A DNA stretch of 64,000 bases from Blasia pusilla (taxonomy: Eukaryota > Marchantiophyta > Marchantiopsida > Blasiales), in contig CM114272.1 in assembly GCA_050084515.1 (NCBI GenBank), positions 18,786,001 through 18,850,000 of the forward strand, given 5' to 3'. Of this stretch, positions 23,921 through 32,737 are shown one piece after another. The position numbers and the translations under genes are program-made. The notes below the pieces were generated by a model that searched no databases, was not told the DNA's origin, and was given only the letters and a program-made list of their open reading frames with translations. Each line of letters begins with the position of its first letter. The stretch's first letter is position 1.

Positions 23921-24288
23921 TGAAATGCGTGAAAGACCTACTGTCATAAAACACGTTTACAATCACATACAATCGAGCCAAACCCACTCCACGATGGGAA
24001 AATCTAGGTCGAAGCTTGCGGGAAACACCATAGCCAAGAGCTCTACTCACTACCAAGGCTAACTCCCAACGCAACAGGCTCAACTCAAAGAACTGACTGT
24101 TCTTTGAGTGCACTCCACCTTATATCCTCCAACCTAAGAGCGGGCCCTACTAGGAAACTCACCCCCAACTGAGTAACCCCCAACCCTATGTATGGAACCG
24201 CATCTCTACCAAGCCACTACGGTCCTACATAAGGAATGTCCTCTACTAGCACACTATACTCTACGACATAATCCGTATGGTCATGACA
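23921..24288 (-). repeat. E3 5' terminal block B1
   Basis: 368 bp, TGTCATGACCATACGG at 24288 to CACGCATTTCA at 23921 on the minus strand. It is nearly identical to B2 and has the same GGATATAAGG TATA-like site, so transcription of the element probably starts here. No A block precedes it; the target duplication ACTT abuts it. Confidence 0.92.
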
Positions 24289-24331
24289 ACTTCAACACAT
24301 AGTGAGGAGGATGTGACTACACACTCCACTT
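24289..24331 (+). pseudogene. Right part of exon split by E3
   Basis: Begins with the second ACTT target copy and continues the frame of 14465-14532 as STHSEEDVTTHST to a GTAAGC donor at 24332. It ends in phase 1. Joined to the next proposed exon this would make a TAG, so either the gene has decayed or the next acceptor differs. Confidence 0.55.
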
Positions 24332-24465
24332 GTAAGCATTTATATAACCTTATTGAAACTTTCTCCTTTCCCTTTTCATTGTAGAGAATATTTGAATAAC
24401 CAAGAAGTGGTTAGGCCTCATCAAGTCCTAATTTGTTTTTCTTGAATGTGTTCATCCTCATCCAG

Positions 24466-24534
24466 AGCCAATAGTGAGTTTGAAGAGAGGGACATCCTCA
24501 GAGGCTGAGAAAGGTGCAATTGCACGGACTACAC
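24466..24534 (+). pseudogene. Exon of the CACTA-like transposon gene
   Basis: Follows a pyrimidine-rich acceptor (TTCATCCTCATCCAG) and ends at CAC|GTAAGG. It reads PIVSLKRGTSSEAEKGAIAR in the open frame. Its donor phase agrees with the next exon, which supports the pairing. Confidence 0.45.
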
Positions 24535-24655
24535 GTAAGGATCGAGATGCGTTTTGATTTTTGAAGGTTCTACTAGGTGATAGTATTTTCTATATTATAG
24601 TGTGGCTTGTGTTTGATTTAACACTCAGTGTGTGGATTATTTTGGTTGTGAGTAG

Positions 24656-24745
24656 AGGAAGTGAGTGTGGACAGCAAGCACAAGTCTCTAGAAAAGAAGC
24701 GCAAGAAGTCGAGACTTCATTCAGATGTACCCTGTGAATAAGATA
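24656..24745 (+). pseudogene. Basic exon, left of the solo copia LTR
   Basis: Reads QEVSVDSKHKSLEKKRKKSR once joined in phase to the previous exon; the KKRKK stretch looks like a nuclear localisation signal. A TAA lies in frame just before the copia LTR target site (AGATA, 24741-24745). The exon resumes at 25062. Confidence 0.45.
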
Positions 24746-25061
24746 TTGAAGATTGAGTTATAGTCAAGCTCATGAGACACTTGAACTGCTACATTTGGTA
24801 TTCACACGAAGTAGGGAATCTTAATCTGGATTAGCCAATTAAGCGCGATTATCTTAACCATGGTTAGTTAATCACTGTGAGTCTAACTTGAGACTATGGT
24901 TAAGATTAGGATTAGGGTTGCTTGTACATACCCTATATAATTGATAAGGGGACCAACCTACACTCATTCGCTCATTGCAAAAAAAAAAAAAAATCCATGA
25001 TGGTGTGTGAGTGTGAGAGTCGTTTTCCACTAGTTATGCTTCTTTAGCAGTTTTCTAGACA
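24746..25061 (+). mobile_element. Solo Ty1/copia LTR with AGATA target duplication
   Basis: 316 bp, TTGAAGATTGAG to TTTTCTAGACA, homologous over its length to the LTR at 10223-10535 but on the other strand. AGATA occurs on both sides (24741-24745 and 25062-25066), the 5-bp duplication typical of copia insertion. No internal copia sequence remains, so LTR-LTR recombination has removed it. It contains CCCTATATAATTG, GGTTAAGATTAGGATTAGGG and a run of 14 A. Confidence 0.92.
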
Positions 25062-25104
25062 AGATAGTGACACAAAGTCTCGTACATCTAAAAGACAAAC
25101 CAAG
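25062..25104 (+). pseudogene. Exon remainder right of the solo LTR
   Basis: Starts with the second AGATA copy and continues DSDTKSRTSKRQTK to a donor AAG|GTACTC. It has the same serine- and lysine-rich character as the part left of the LTR. Confidence 0.4.
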
Positions 25105-25358
25105 GTACTCTTTGAACACCTCAAGAAATTTCCTTCACTCGTGATTTATGAAGCATGACTGATCACAATTTTTGTGGACAGTCAATTGATCATGTAAGAC
25201 TTATGAAATTTTCACTTCATCTACCATGGTGGGGATGGTCCTTCAAGAAGGTAAACCAACGCTTTAATCATGAACAATGCTTTGAAGCTTTGAGAGAGAA
25301 AATCCTATTTCATGGTCTCATATTCAGATGTCTTGTTGTTTGTGTGGTTTTTTTGTAG

Positions 25359-25634
25359 TTGCGCATTGGCGACCGTGTTCTTCTTATGAAACCAAAGTTG
25401 AGTAGGATGGTACTTGGCTCCGGCTTTATTTTCGGGTTTGGAGGCAAGGAAAAATTCCATGGGATGGATATCCCCATGGGCATGGTGAGGGTTGATTTGA
25501 TAGATGTAACAAATCCCGAGCATGACTTGTGGACACCCAATATTGTGGATCAACCACCACAACTTACTTTTGGAGATGCTTTAGGGTCAACCATTCCTTG
25601 GCCTGAAATGCATATGAGGAAGGTGTTGCATTAG
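25359..25634 (+). pseudogene. Last exon: CACTA/En-Spm-associated C-terminal domain
   Basis: Preceded by a strong acceptor (TGTGGTTTTTTTGTAG) and open for 91 codons to a stop. It reads RIGDRVLLMKPKLSRMVLGSG at the start, then HGMDIPMGMVRVDLIDV, and ends FGDALGSTIPWPEMHMRKV. This pattern (IPxGxxRVxV, then LGDAxGxxIxWP) resembles the C-terminal domain of plant CACTA/En-Spm transposon proteins, as I recall it; no search was possible. The exon itself is intact, but upstream insertions break the gene. Confidence 0.55.
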
Positions 25635-25979
25635 ATCTTTGGTTATAGACATGTGCTCACTTTAGGGACTTTGGCAAGACAAGTTTATTTTACATTGTGG
25701 GATGAAATTTTGGATCCAATTTTTGTACCTACATCCTCTTAAACTGGAGTGTAATTACAACAAACTTGTATTGCATTCTCTGTTCTTGGTTCATCTGCGT
25801 TATTGGATGAAGAAGTTTAATTAGCAATTTTTCCCTTCTCACGTACTGAATGGTAAGAAAAACACTTAATCATCTACTCATCCACCATTCTCAGAATATA
25901 AGAATACATAACAAAACCACACAAAATCCATCAAGCAATACCTCTACTCTAAACTCACTGAAATGACTTCATTAGTAGT

Positions 25980-26791
25980 TACACAATGACAAGCATAATA
26001 CTACACCATGACTATAGGAGTCATTAAAAAAGGATTCATTATTATAAATGACTTCCCCAATCATTATAAACTTACTAGTTTAGTCATTGTTTTCCAAGAA
26101 AAACTCTTTTAGACATCCGGAATCATGACCTGATGACTCCACAAGTATTAATGAGACAACTCTATGGAACATTCCTACTTATAACACACCAACCCAATGA
26201 GTCATTCATAGTCATAAAGTCAAACTCTCAAAGTCATAAAAAGCCAACTTGATTAGTCATGCATAGTCATAATGGAAAAACTCAATTAGTCATTTGTAGT
26301 CGTTCCTTCACGACCAGAATGGTCATTCTCAATCATTACATGCTAATATTAGTCATATATAAGTTACTACGCCACGCTTGTGTATACGTGTTAACACATT
26401 ATTGGATATTATAGGATCTTTTCAAATTACTCTACGAATGATATGACTCGAGTAGTCGTCAATAAACAATGACTACTAAATTTGTCCTTATGTGTTGACA
26501 TGACAGTTGCTCAGATTGACGTGTCATTCCTCTTGCTGAGGTGTCTTGTCCATTTCATATGCTGACATGTCATTTGTCCACGTCATGTGAATGACGTGGC
26601 AATCTTGATGAAATGACTACATGTTTGACTGCTCCACGTCATTTGACTAAGCTAGTAATCTTAATCATTTGGCATATATGACTTGACTTTTGTGTCTCTA
26701 CGGGTAAAGAATCATTCCTAATCATTCATGAATATACATGACTCAGTTCAATCATGTATCCTAATCATAAAACCAAGTTTTTTTTCTAGTG
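25980..26791 (+). repeat. Right end of a CACTA-like DNA transposon
   Basis: Ends TTTTTTTTCTAGTG at 26791, i.e. CACTAGAAAAAAAA read inward. The preceding 800 bp are full of AGTCAT / ATGACT words and GACGTG-type segments in both orientations, like the subterminal repeats of CACTA elements. It closes the element whose gene exons lie at 13871-25634. I could not find the matching left end; it may have been lost where E2 and the copia element lie. Confidence 0.6.
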
Positions 26792-27049
26792 AATTTCAAT
26801 ACACGCATGGCATTGATTGATAACATGTGGAATTGATAATCTATATATCTATGAATTAATTGGAGGATGGAATCTCCTAATGTGGCTAAGCTTCTCTCAA
26901 AAATACTTTTGTCTCCTTAACATGTCTGAAAATTAATAGGGGGCTAACTAGTAAAAATTGGTAAAGAAGGTGAAAGACCCTTACTAGTATGTGTGATTGC
27001 TCACGAATTTCCAACACCCATTGAATCAAGAAAGGGACTCAATGTGAAA
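26792..27049. other. Unassigned spacer
   Basis: AT-rich, no gene or repeat recognised. Confidence 0.4.
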
Positions 27050-27395
27050 GAATCACAAACGCGAAGGAAAACAGTAGCATCATTCTTCTTAGCTCGAGTG
27101 TGCACAAAGCCCAGCATGGCTTGGTCACGCATCACAAGAGTCACAAACGCTAAGGTAAACACTAGCATCATTCTTCTTAACTCGAGTGTGCACAAAGCCC
27201 AGCACGGCTTGGTCACGCATCACAAGAGTCACAAACGCTAAGGAAAACACTAGCATCATTCTTCTTAGCTCGAGTGTGCACAAAGCCCAGCATGGCTTGG
27301 TCACGCATCACAAGAGTCACAAACGCTAAGGAAAACACTAGCATCATTCGTCTTAGCTCGAGTGTGCACAAAGCCCAGCATGGCTTGGTCTCGCA
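27050..27395. repeat. Tandem array, 88-bp unit, about four copies
   Basis: GTGTGCACAAAGCCCAGCA recurs at 27098, 27186, 27274 and 27362, exactly 88 bp apart. Units share CTTGGTCACGCATCACAAGAG and ACTAGCATCATTCTTCTTA, with only a few substitutions. 88 is not divisible by three, so overlapping open frames are unlikely to be a protein repeat. It marks the edge between transposon-rich DNA and the gene-like region. Confidence 0.93.
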
Positions 27396-28401
27396 GCAGC
27401 TCAAGAGAGACAAAGTCATCTTCACGAGACCTTGCTTCGCTTGTCAGCGGTGGCTGGGGCTTGTCCCCCATTCCTTCACTTTCACCCAATCTTATGCAAC
27501 TCTCCAAGTCCTCCACTCTTCTTCTCTCTTCCTCGTGTGGACGCGAGGCTACCGAAATTCTTTCCTTGAAAGTCTCATGTAGTAAACTGAAGAAAGAGTG
27601 CAGAGATTGATACCTCCCTACGCTACACGTTTACTTCATTTCAGCGTTTGGCTATGGTGACCGCGTTCAAGCATTTCCAGCAGATCCTCAATCGTTCGAA
27701 GTTGTATCTGCAGACGGTTGAAGTTGAGCACAGGATGCTCTGCACTGATGGATGTCTTGCGGTCTCTGAACCTTTCGGAATTTCTGGGGATACGTTCGAT
27801 TGTTACACGAGTGACTGGGAGGCAGGCCACTGCCCGGCCGACCTGGAGCACCGAGTCTACCGCACTCCAAAGCTTTTCTATGGGTTCGGTCGGTGCAAAC
27901 AACATTCGATGGAAGCGTCAGGAAGAACTTCAAAAAGAAAATTGTCGGAAGTGTGGGGACTGCAGTGTCCATTCAACACACGGAAACTCTAGAATTTCTT
28001 GCGTGCGCTTTCTGCGAGCAGTGGTCAAATTCAGGCGGGTGGACTTGGCACTGAAGCTTTCGTAGCTGTAACCGTCGTTCATGGGCAATCGTCGGTTCCT
28101 CTGAGCTGTTCTGAGCAATTTCGCTGTAGCCGTTTCAAATATAGTCACCGACGCGCGGTATCCATAGCCGGCTAGCGAGAGCTGTGGAGGTCAGAGAATG
28201 CAGAAAGAACGAAAGATGGAGAGCAATGTTTGGGTCTATGGAGCATGCAGATTTCAATTCATGCTATGCTGCAGGCCGGACTTTCACGAGCTTTCGACCA
28301 TGGAATGATTTCGGACCTGGCACGGGGTTGGGTCGGTGACGCAAAAAATTGGATGGCAATTCCGTAGTCCTAAATCATCATTGAGCGTCCTTCCCGCTCG
28401 C
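27396..28401. other. Gene-like region, coding potential unclear
   Basis: Higher GC than the DNA to the left. A plus-strand frame at 27648-27992 begins with a plausible ATG and encodes MVTAFKHFQQILNRSKLYLQ followed by a Cys-containing segment; a minus-strand frame covers much of the same DNA. Neither shows a domain I know. It could be exon or untranslated sequence of a neighbour of the 28402-29541 frame. Confidence 0.3.
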
Positions 28402-29541
28402 TCAAGGATGATTACAGCTGCAGGGGAAGCGCGCGGTCATCTTGGGGCTCTGAGATCTTGCAGAGTGCTGCTCCACGGATTGGGCTGCCTGGCGGCACTT
28501 GCAAGGTTTGATGGGTGCTCCGCCCAGGTCAGGGTTAGGAGACTGGGGCGGCTCGAGCTGCTGCTGGGGTTTCGCCTGCTCTTCTTTGCAATGGCAGGGC
28601 CTGGCCGTGGGCGGACTCATGGATCTCTCCCCCCTGCACGACACCCCGGCGAGGGCAGGGCAAGGCACCCCACGGTGGTATTTGCAGCGCGGCTCTGGTA
28701 GGGGCTGGGGCTGGAGCTCGGGGCTTGCATCCGCACGAGAATCGGCCTCCGAGCTCTCAGACCCTAGGTTGTTTCTGCAGCGGGAGCCCGCAAGAACGGG
28801 ACAAGACGAGGATTTGTGGTAGCTGCAGCGGCCGGCGGGATCGCTCGGTGGAGGCGATTTGGATTCGTATCTGGATGGGTCGTATTCTTCTTGGGGAGGC
28901 ATACGTTGTGGAGATGGAGGCGGCGTTCTTATGTGTGGTTCTTCGCTGCTGGAATGCACTTCATTGGGATGTGACTCGTCGACTTTGATGTTGTTCCTGC
29001 GAAAGGTTGAATTCTTCCGTTTCCCATCGATGAAGGAAGGGGGGGGAGGTGCGGGAGTGCTCGGAGGAGGCTGAGTGGGTCGCTCCTTCGCCGGAGTGTC
29101 GGATCGTGATGGCTTGCGGAGGAAGATGTCCTCCTCTCCGGCACGGCATTTCTCACAAGAGTTCACAGCACCGTAATTCTCCAGCATGTCCCTTCTCAAG
29201 CTGTCCTCCATTTTCTCTCTGGATCTGCTCGGAGATGGCGGTAACGACACTGGGGAGGAGTCCACACCTCTTCCCTCGTTATCCCATCGCAGCGGCCCGT
29301 AATCATCCATCCAGTTGGATCGAGGTGATAGCTCGAGCTGCACAGGAGGCGGAAGAGGAGGAGGAGGCGACCGCCTGTCCATGATTCTGATTTCGAAATT
29401 TTCTGGCAAGTCATCAAATTGCAGAGAATAACCCGATTCCAATGCGAGTTTTAGGGTAGATTTATCGGGAATGGGGTACTTGTCTAGAATCGTTGTTTCC
29501 CCCGGTTTCCGACGATAGTACGAAACCCTTTCGGTCCCCAT
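28402..29541 (-). CDS. Proline-rich protein with duplicated Cys/His motifs, unknown family
   Basis: A 379-codon open frame with ATG at 29541 and a TAA 15 bases upstream in frame. Residues 1-55 look globular (TILDKYPIPDKSTLKLALES, QFDDLPENFEIRIMDRR). Residues 58-230 are low-complexity and Pro/Ser rich, with a CEKC pair at 129-132. Two matching motifs follow: RCSYHKSSSCPVLAGSRCR (Cys 239, 247, 255) and RCKYHRGVPCPALAGVSCR (Cys 286, 294, 302), with identical spacing. Three PCxC pairs come next (316/318, 347/349, 374/376). I do not recognise the family; zinc binding is only a guess. It may be the last exon of a longer gene starting to the right. Confidence 0.6.
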   Translation of the reverse strand: MGTERVSYYRRKPGETTILDKYPIPDKSTLKLALESGYSLQFDDLPENFEIRIMDRRSPPPPLPPPVQLELSPRSNWMDDYGPLRWDNEGRGVDSSPVSLPPSPSRSREKMEDSLRRDMLENYGAVNSCEKCRAGEEDIFLRKPSRSDTPAKERPTQPPPSTPAPPPPSFIDGKRKNSTFRRNNIKVDESHPNEVHSSSEEPHIRTPPPSPQRMPPQEEYDPSRYESKSPPPSDPAGRCSYHKSSSCPVLAGSRCRNNLGSESSEADSRADASPELQPQPLPEPRCKYHRGVPCPALAGVSCRGERSMSPPTARPCHCKEEQAKPQQQLEPPQSPNPDLGGAPIKPCKCRQAAQSVEQHSARSQSPKMTARFPCSCNHP

Positions 29542-29740
29542 CCATGCCGCTTAGTGGGTCTTGTGACGAACACTGCAGACCACGGTCGTGCTCCAGTGTG
29601 GGATTGCTGCAGGCATCAAAGCAAATGTTGGCGGTGGAATATACCTCCGGCTTAAAGATATGCCCCAGCCCATCGACAACCCAAAGTTGTCCTCTTCTTG
29701 GGCCTTTCGTTACGATGCGCAACCCACGGGAATCCGCCAC
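29462..29740 (-). CDS. Possible upstream exon overlapping the proline-rich frame
   Basis: An open stretch in a different frame reads DSRGLRIVTKGPRRGQLWVV, then DGLGHIFKPEVYSTANICFD, and looks protein-like. No ATG opens it; open sequence begins just after an in-frame TGA, near a GACCCAG acceptor. Its last 80 bases overlap the start of the 379-codon frame, so an intron, frameshift or sequence error could connect the two. A GAG|GTATAT donor is present, but its phase does not fit the next frame. Confidence 0.35.
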   Translation of the reverse strand: MADSRGLRIVTKGPRRGQLWVVDGLGHIFKPEVYSTANICFDACSNPTLEHDRGLQCSSQDPLSGMDGDRKGFVLSSETGGNNDSRQVPHSR

Positions 29741-30044
29741 AGGAACTTGCTCATTACCTGGCCTGGGTCAACCACCGGATCTTTCTCTATGGAGCCTCTT
29801 CTGCTTTAGCTGGTGATTCCGATTCCGACAGCAGATTTAGTAACCATGTCAAGAGCAGACCGTGTGGAAATGTGGATCCACGAGGGCCCTCTGTAGAAAG
29901 GAAATGATCGCAGGGCCCAAGTTGAAATGCGTGCAGTGAAGTCTGAACACTTCCCGGTCCTTCGAGATCAATGCTCACGCGCACGAGTCCTGCACCCAAT
30001 TCGTCGCTCAACCGGAAATAATTCTCGCTCCAGCTCCAATTCTC

Positions 30045-30284
30045 TCAGTCGCTCGAAATCCACATACCGTCCCTGAAATCCGACATCTTGATGACTGCCA
30101 GTCGTAGAATCAGAAAGCTCGATTCATGCTCATCAGGAATCCTTCTCGGTCGAGTGATTTTGACAGTTTCGCTACAAAGCTCGTGCATTCCGGGCCAGGA
30201 AGTTGGAACTACCATTTCAGGTTCTCCCTCACGTAGTGTTCGATCCTCATCTTCTACTCTAAGCCCTAAACTACCATGCGCCAC
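30045..30284 (-). CDS. Candidate first exon, minus strand
   Basis: Open frame with ATG at 30284, reading MAHGSLGLRVEDEDRTLREG and then MHELCSETVKITRPRRIPDE and SSFLILRLAVIKMSDFRDG. A good donor (GACG|GTATGTGG) lies near its end and a good acceptor (TTTCCTTTCTACAG) about 170 bases further on, near 29900. It may be the 5' coding exon of the gene ending at 28402. No family recognised. Confidence 0.35.
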   Translation of the reverse strand: MAHGSLGLRVEDEDRTLREGEPEMVVPTSWPGMHELCSETVKITRPRRIPDEHESSFLILRLAVIKMSDFRDGMWISSD

Positions 30285-32548
30285 GACCTAAACTCCCATG
30301 CGCTACGAAAGATCTGTGACGAAGAGTCACTATATGGGTCTCCGAAGGATGCGTCTCTTCGTCAAAATCAAAGCTCTCTCTCTCTCGCACTACTTAATGA
30401 GTAGTCTCTCTCTCGCACTGAATGAGTAGAGTCTCTCACTCGCACGCACACACTGAAGCTAGGGCTGTGGGTTCAATGGCTGCTCACGGGACAGGTGCCA
30501 GCTGTAGCTTTCGGCAAGGGCGCCATCGCCATCCCAAGCTCCGCGGTGGTATCGACGAAGACCTCGGGTCTGGCTACAACCCCCACCCCCTCTGTGCTCC
30601 TGTGCCAATCTCGGCAGCTGGAGTGGGTAACACCCCTTCGCCGGGTGATCAAGGTGCAATGGGAACTTCTTGGACGAGAAAGGGAGTGCAGTAGATGACA
30701 TATCCACTCAATCGGCAAGAAGGTGCGTCAGAGAATAAAATCGAGAAAAAATGAGAGGTAACAGAGTGATAACAGTGAAATCCGTTTGGAAGGGTCACAC
30801 TCTAAAATGTGCCTTTCGTATCCACAGACTGGGATGGGTGCAGCGGGAGGAATAAGCAATGCACGCACCATTCGAGATGCCCTCTCAAAGAATGAGCGCT
30901 CACCGTGTAGAGATTCTAGTTATGAAGCAAAAAGCTCTTTACGACCTTATCTGCCTTCCCTGATAGGGATCCCCAGTAACGGAAACAATCCACGTCTCGA
31001 GCTTTAGGTATCGACGAAGAAACTCACAACAACACTATCTACCTTCCCTGATTGAGATCACAGAACGTTTCTCTGCTAATCGTCAAGATGTTGATGTGAG
31101 CATCTGGGTATCAACCAAGAAACTTCCTACACCACAATCTGCCTCTTCCTGTCACATCACTGCTGCTTCTGCTGCTTTCGGGGATGCCAATCAGGTAAGG
31201 TAGATAGTGTTTTGAACAGTTCTTTAGCTGTCACCGAGAAGGTACTACTGGACGTGACGAACGGCTCTGGTGGTAGTAGCTTAGCAACTTCAGTACAGTT
31301 GATGCTCTAAGTGTCGAGAGTTTGACCGGAGATTTCAAGCTCGCCATCACATGATGTGAAGGACTTTGATTGTGTTGGCATCTTACTGCTCTTTCGTGGT
31401 TCAAGGAGGCCATCACGTAAGGTGCAGGACATTCATCGGTCGTGCTCCCATCTCTATTCCTAGTTCAAGGGGAACTTGAACTGGATTCCCAAACAAGAGT
31501 TGAGATAGAGAATGAATGAATGGAGTGCTTTCTTGTGCACATGGACCCAAAAGGGCCATGGTACTTTTCAAAGTGTGTAACGAGAGTATGAACGAATGAG
31601 ATTTTTTGTCCATTGGGACCCCAGAGGGCCATGCGACTTTTCTCAGCAACTTGTACAGCAGTTGGTCAGGAGAAACCGGCACCAGCGACGTCCTTTGTGC
31701 CAGGCGATGCTCACGAGCTTTCACACATTGATGTAAGGACATAGCAATCCGAACCTGGTTTTTTCTAGCCATGAACTCAGAGACCTTAATGACAGGCTCC
31801 TGGAAGAGATGAGGAAATTCCAGTCTAGTAAGGTCATTGCAATTGCATCCGAAAAGGTAATGTTGTTCATCATCAAGAGTCCCTGAGTTTCAGTGCCTTC
31901 ATCATCTATCCTCTCTTTCTTCTGGGATAATTTTCCTCTCAAGTTCGAGAGACTGTCCTCATTAAGTAGTGCCTGTCGTAGCCTTGGTTGGACGGCGCTG
32001 CAGAGTAGAGGATGCTAGAGAGTAGGATGGATTACAGACAGCAAGAAGTGACGAAGAGCCAAACAAAGTGTTTGTGCGGAGCTACCAAGAGAGAGCGAGA
32101 GAAGGAGAACAGTGATCCTAGATTTTAAATACAAGAAGGGAGCTGTACGCCCCTAATAAGATCAGGTGCAATTGACAGCCTCTCCCATTTCAGATCCGAC
32201 AGCGAATATGTGTACGAAGACCTGGAGAAAAAACTTCCAAACCCAGACAAATATGTCTTTTCCGAATTCTCTTCGGCGCTAACTATTGTAACCTGCAGAT
32301 CAATATAACACGTATCGATCTTGCATGTCGGTTCATACAGATCGACGAACCGAACTGTACAACAACGTTTCATCAATCTGAACTAAATCAGCTTTCTTGC
32401 TGTAGTATGGAGTCACAGTATGGATCTTCAACTCTACACAGATACGCAATGATTATGATAAAACATACCGTAAGTCAGACACACATCGAGACATCGTCGT
32501 TGACATGCGGTCGATTTATTTACCCAAACTGTGAGTTGTAGATCATAA
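30285..32548. other. Gene-like region without an assignable product
   Basis: Contains CTCTCTC-rich direct repeats near 30370-30445, a plus-strand frame at 30474-30694 starting MAAHGTGASCSFRQG, and a minus-strand frame at 31413-31772. An imperfect duplication (CATGGACCCAAAAGGGCCATG near 31540, CATTGGGACCCCAGAGGGCC near 31610) is visible. Probably 5' untranslated, promoter or intronic sequence of neighbouring genes. Confidence 0.3.
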
Positions 32549-32737
32549 TCAAACACCTCCTCCTCCTCCACAGTTTCCACCACCCCCATCTCCGCCCCCG
32601 TCACCTCCGCCGCCACCATCCCCAGCACCCCCGTCGTCTCCGCCTCCATCTTCACCACCACCTTCCAAGGCGAAACGTCGTCTCCGTTTCGCCTTGGAAC
32701 GAACCGCTCCTGCGGGTTTAGAACCGCAGCACCCCAT
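32549..32737 (-). CDS. Small Gly/Asp-rich protein with MGCCGS acylation motif
   Basis: A complete 62-codon frame with ATG at 32737 and a TGA. It starts MGCCGSKPAG: Gly2 and Ser6 fit N-myristoylation, and Cys3-Cys4 fit palmitoylation. Residues 14-21 are strongly basic (SKAKRRRR), a typical second membrane anchor. The rest is a (G)n/D tract encoded by an imperfect CCTCCGCC-type repeat. I infer a lipid-anchored plasma-membrane protein; function unknown. An alternative is the first exon of a kinase or phosphatase, many of which begin this way, since a splice donor further on cannot be excluded. Confidence 0.55.
   Translation of the reverse strand: MGCCGSKPAGAVRSKAKRRRRFALEGGGEDGGGDDGGAGDGGGGGDGGGDGGGGNCGGGGGV

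Larger units (their letters stand above)
14533..24288 (-). mobile_element. Complete Ty3/gypsy element E3 with methyltransferase
   Basis: A 9.76-kb element reading right to left. Order: terminal block B1 (23921-24288), leader, gag, protease, cytosine methyltransferase, RT, RNase H, integrase, G-run tract, A1 (15009-15115), B2 (14640-15006), A2 (14533-14639). A 4-bp target duplication ACTT flanks it (14529-14532 and 24289-24292), and the interrupted exon reads on across the site. The two B blocks are almost identical, as are the two A blocks, so insertion is fairly recent, but gag has a stop and pol has frameshifts. It is a diverged subfamily relative to E4 and E5. Confidence 0.93.

Noticed and set aside
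14533-24288. DIRS-type element because of the split direct repeats
   Set aside because: The integrase is a DDE type (SLDF, VLTDQG, AERVVQ) with an H2C2 finger, and target duplications are present. No tyrosine recombinase is seen.
32434-32661. Minus-strand 75-codon frame over the glycine-rich gene
   Set aside because: Shadow frame of the CCTCCGCC-type repeat that encodes the MGCCGS protein.
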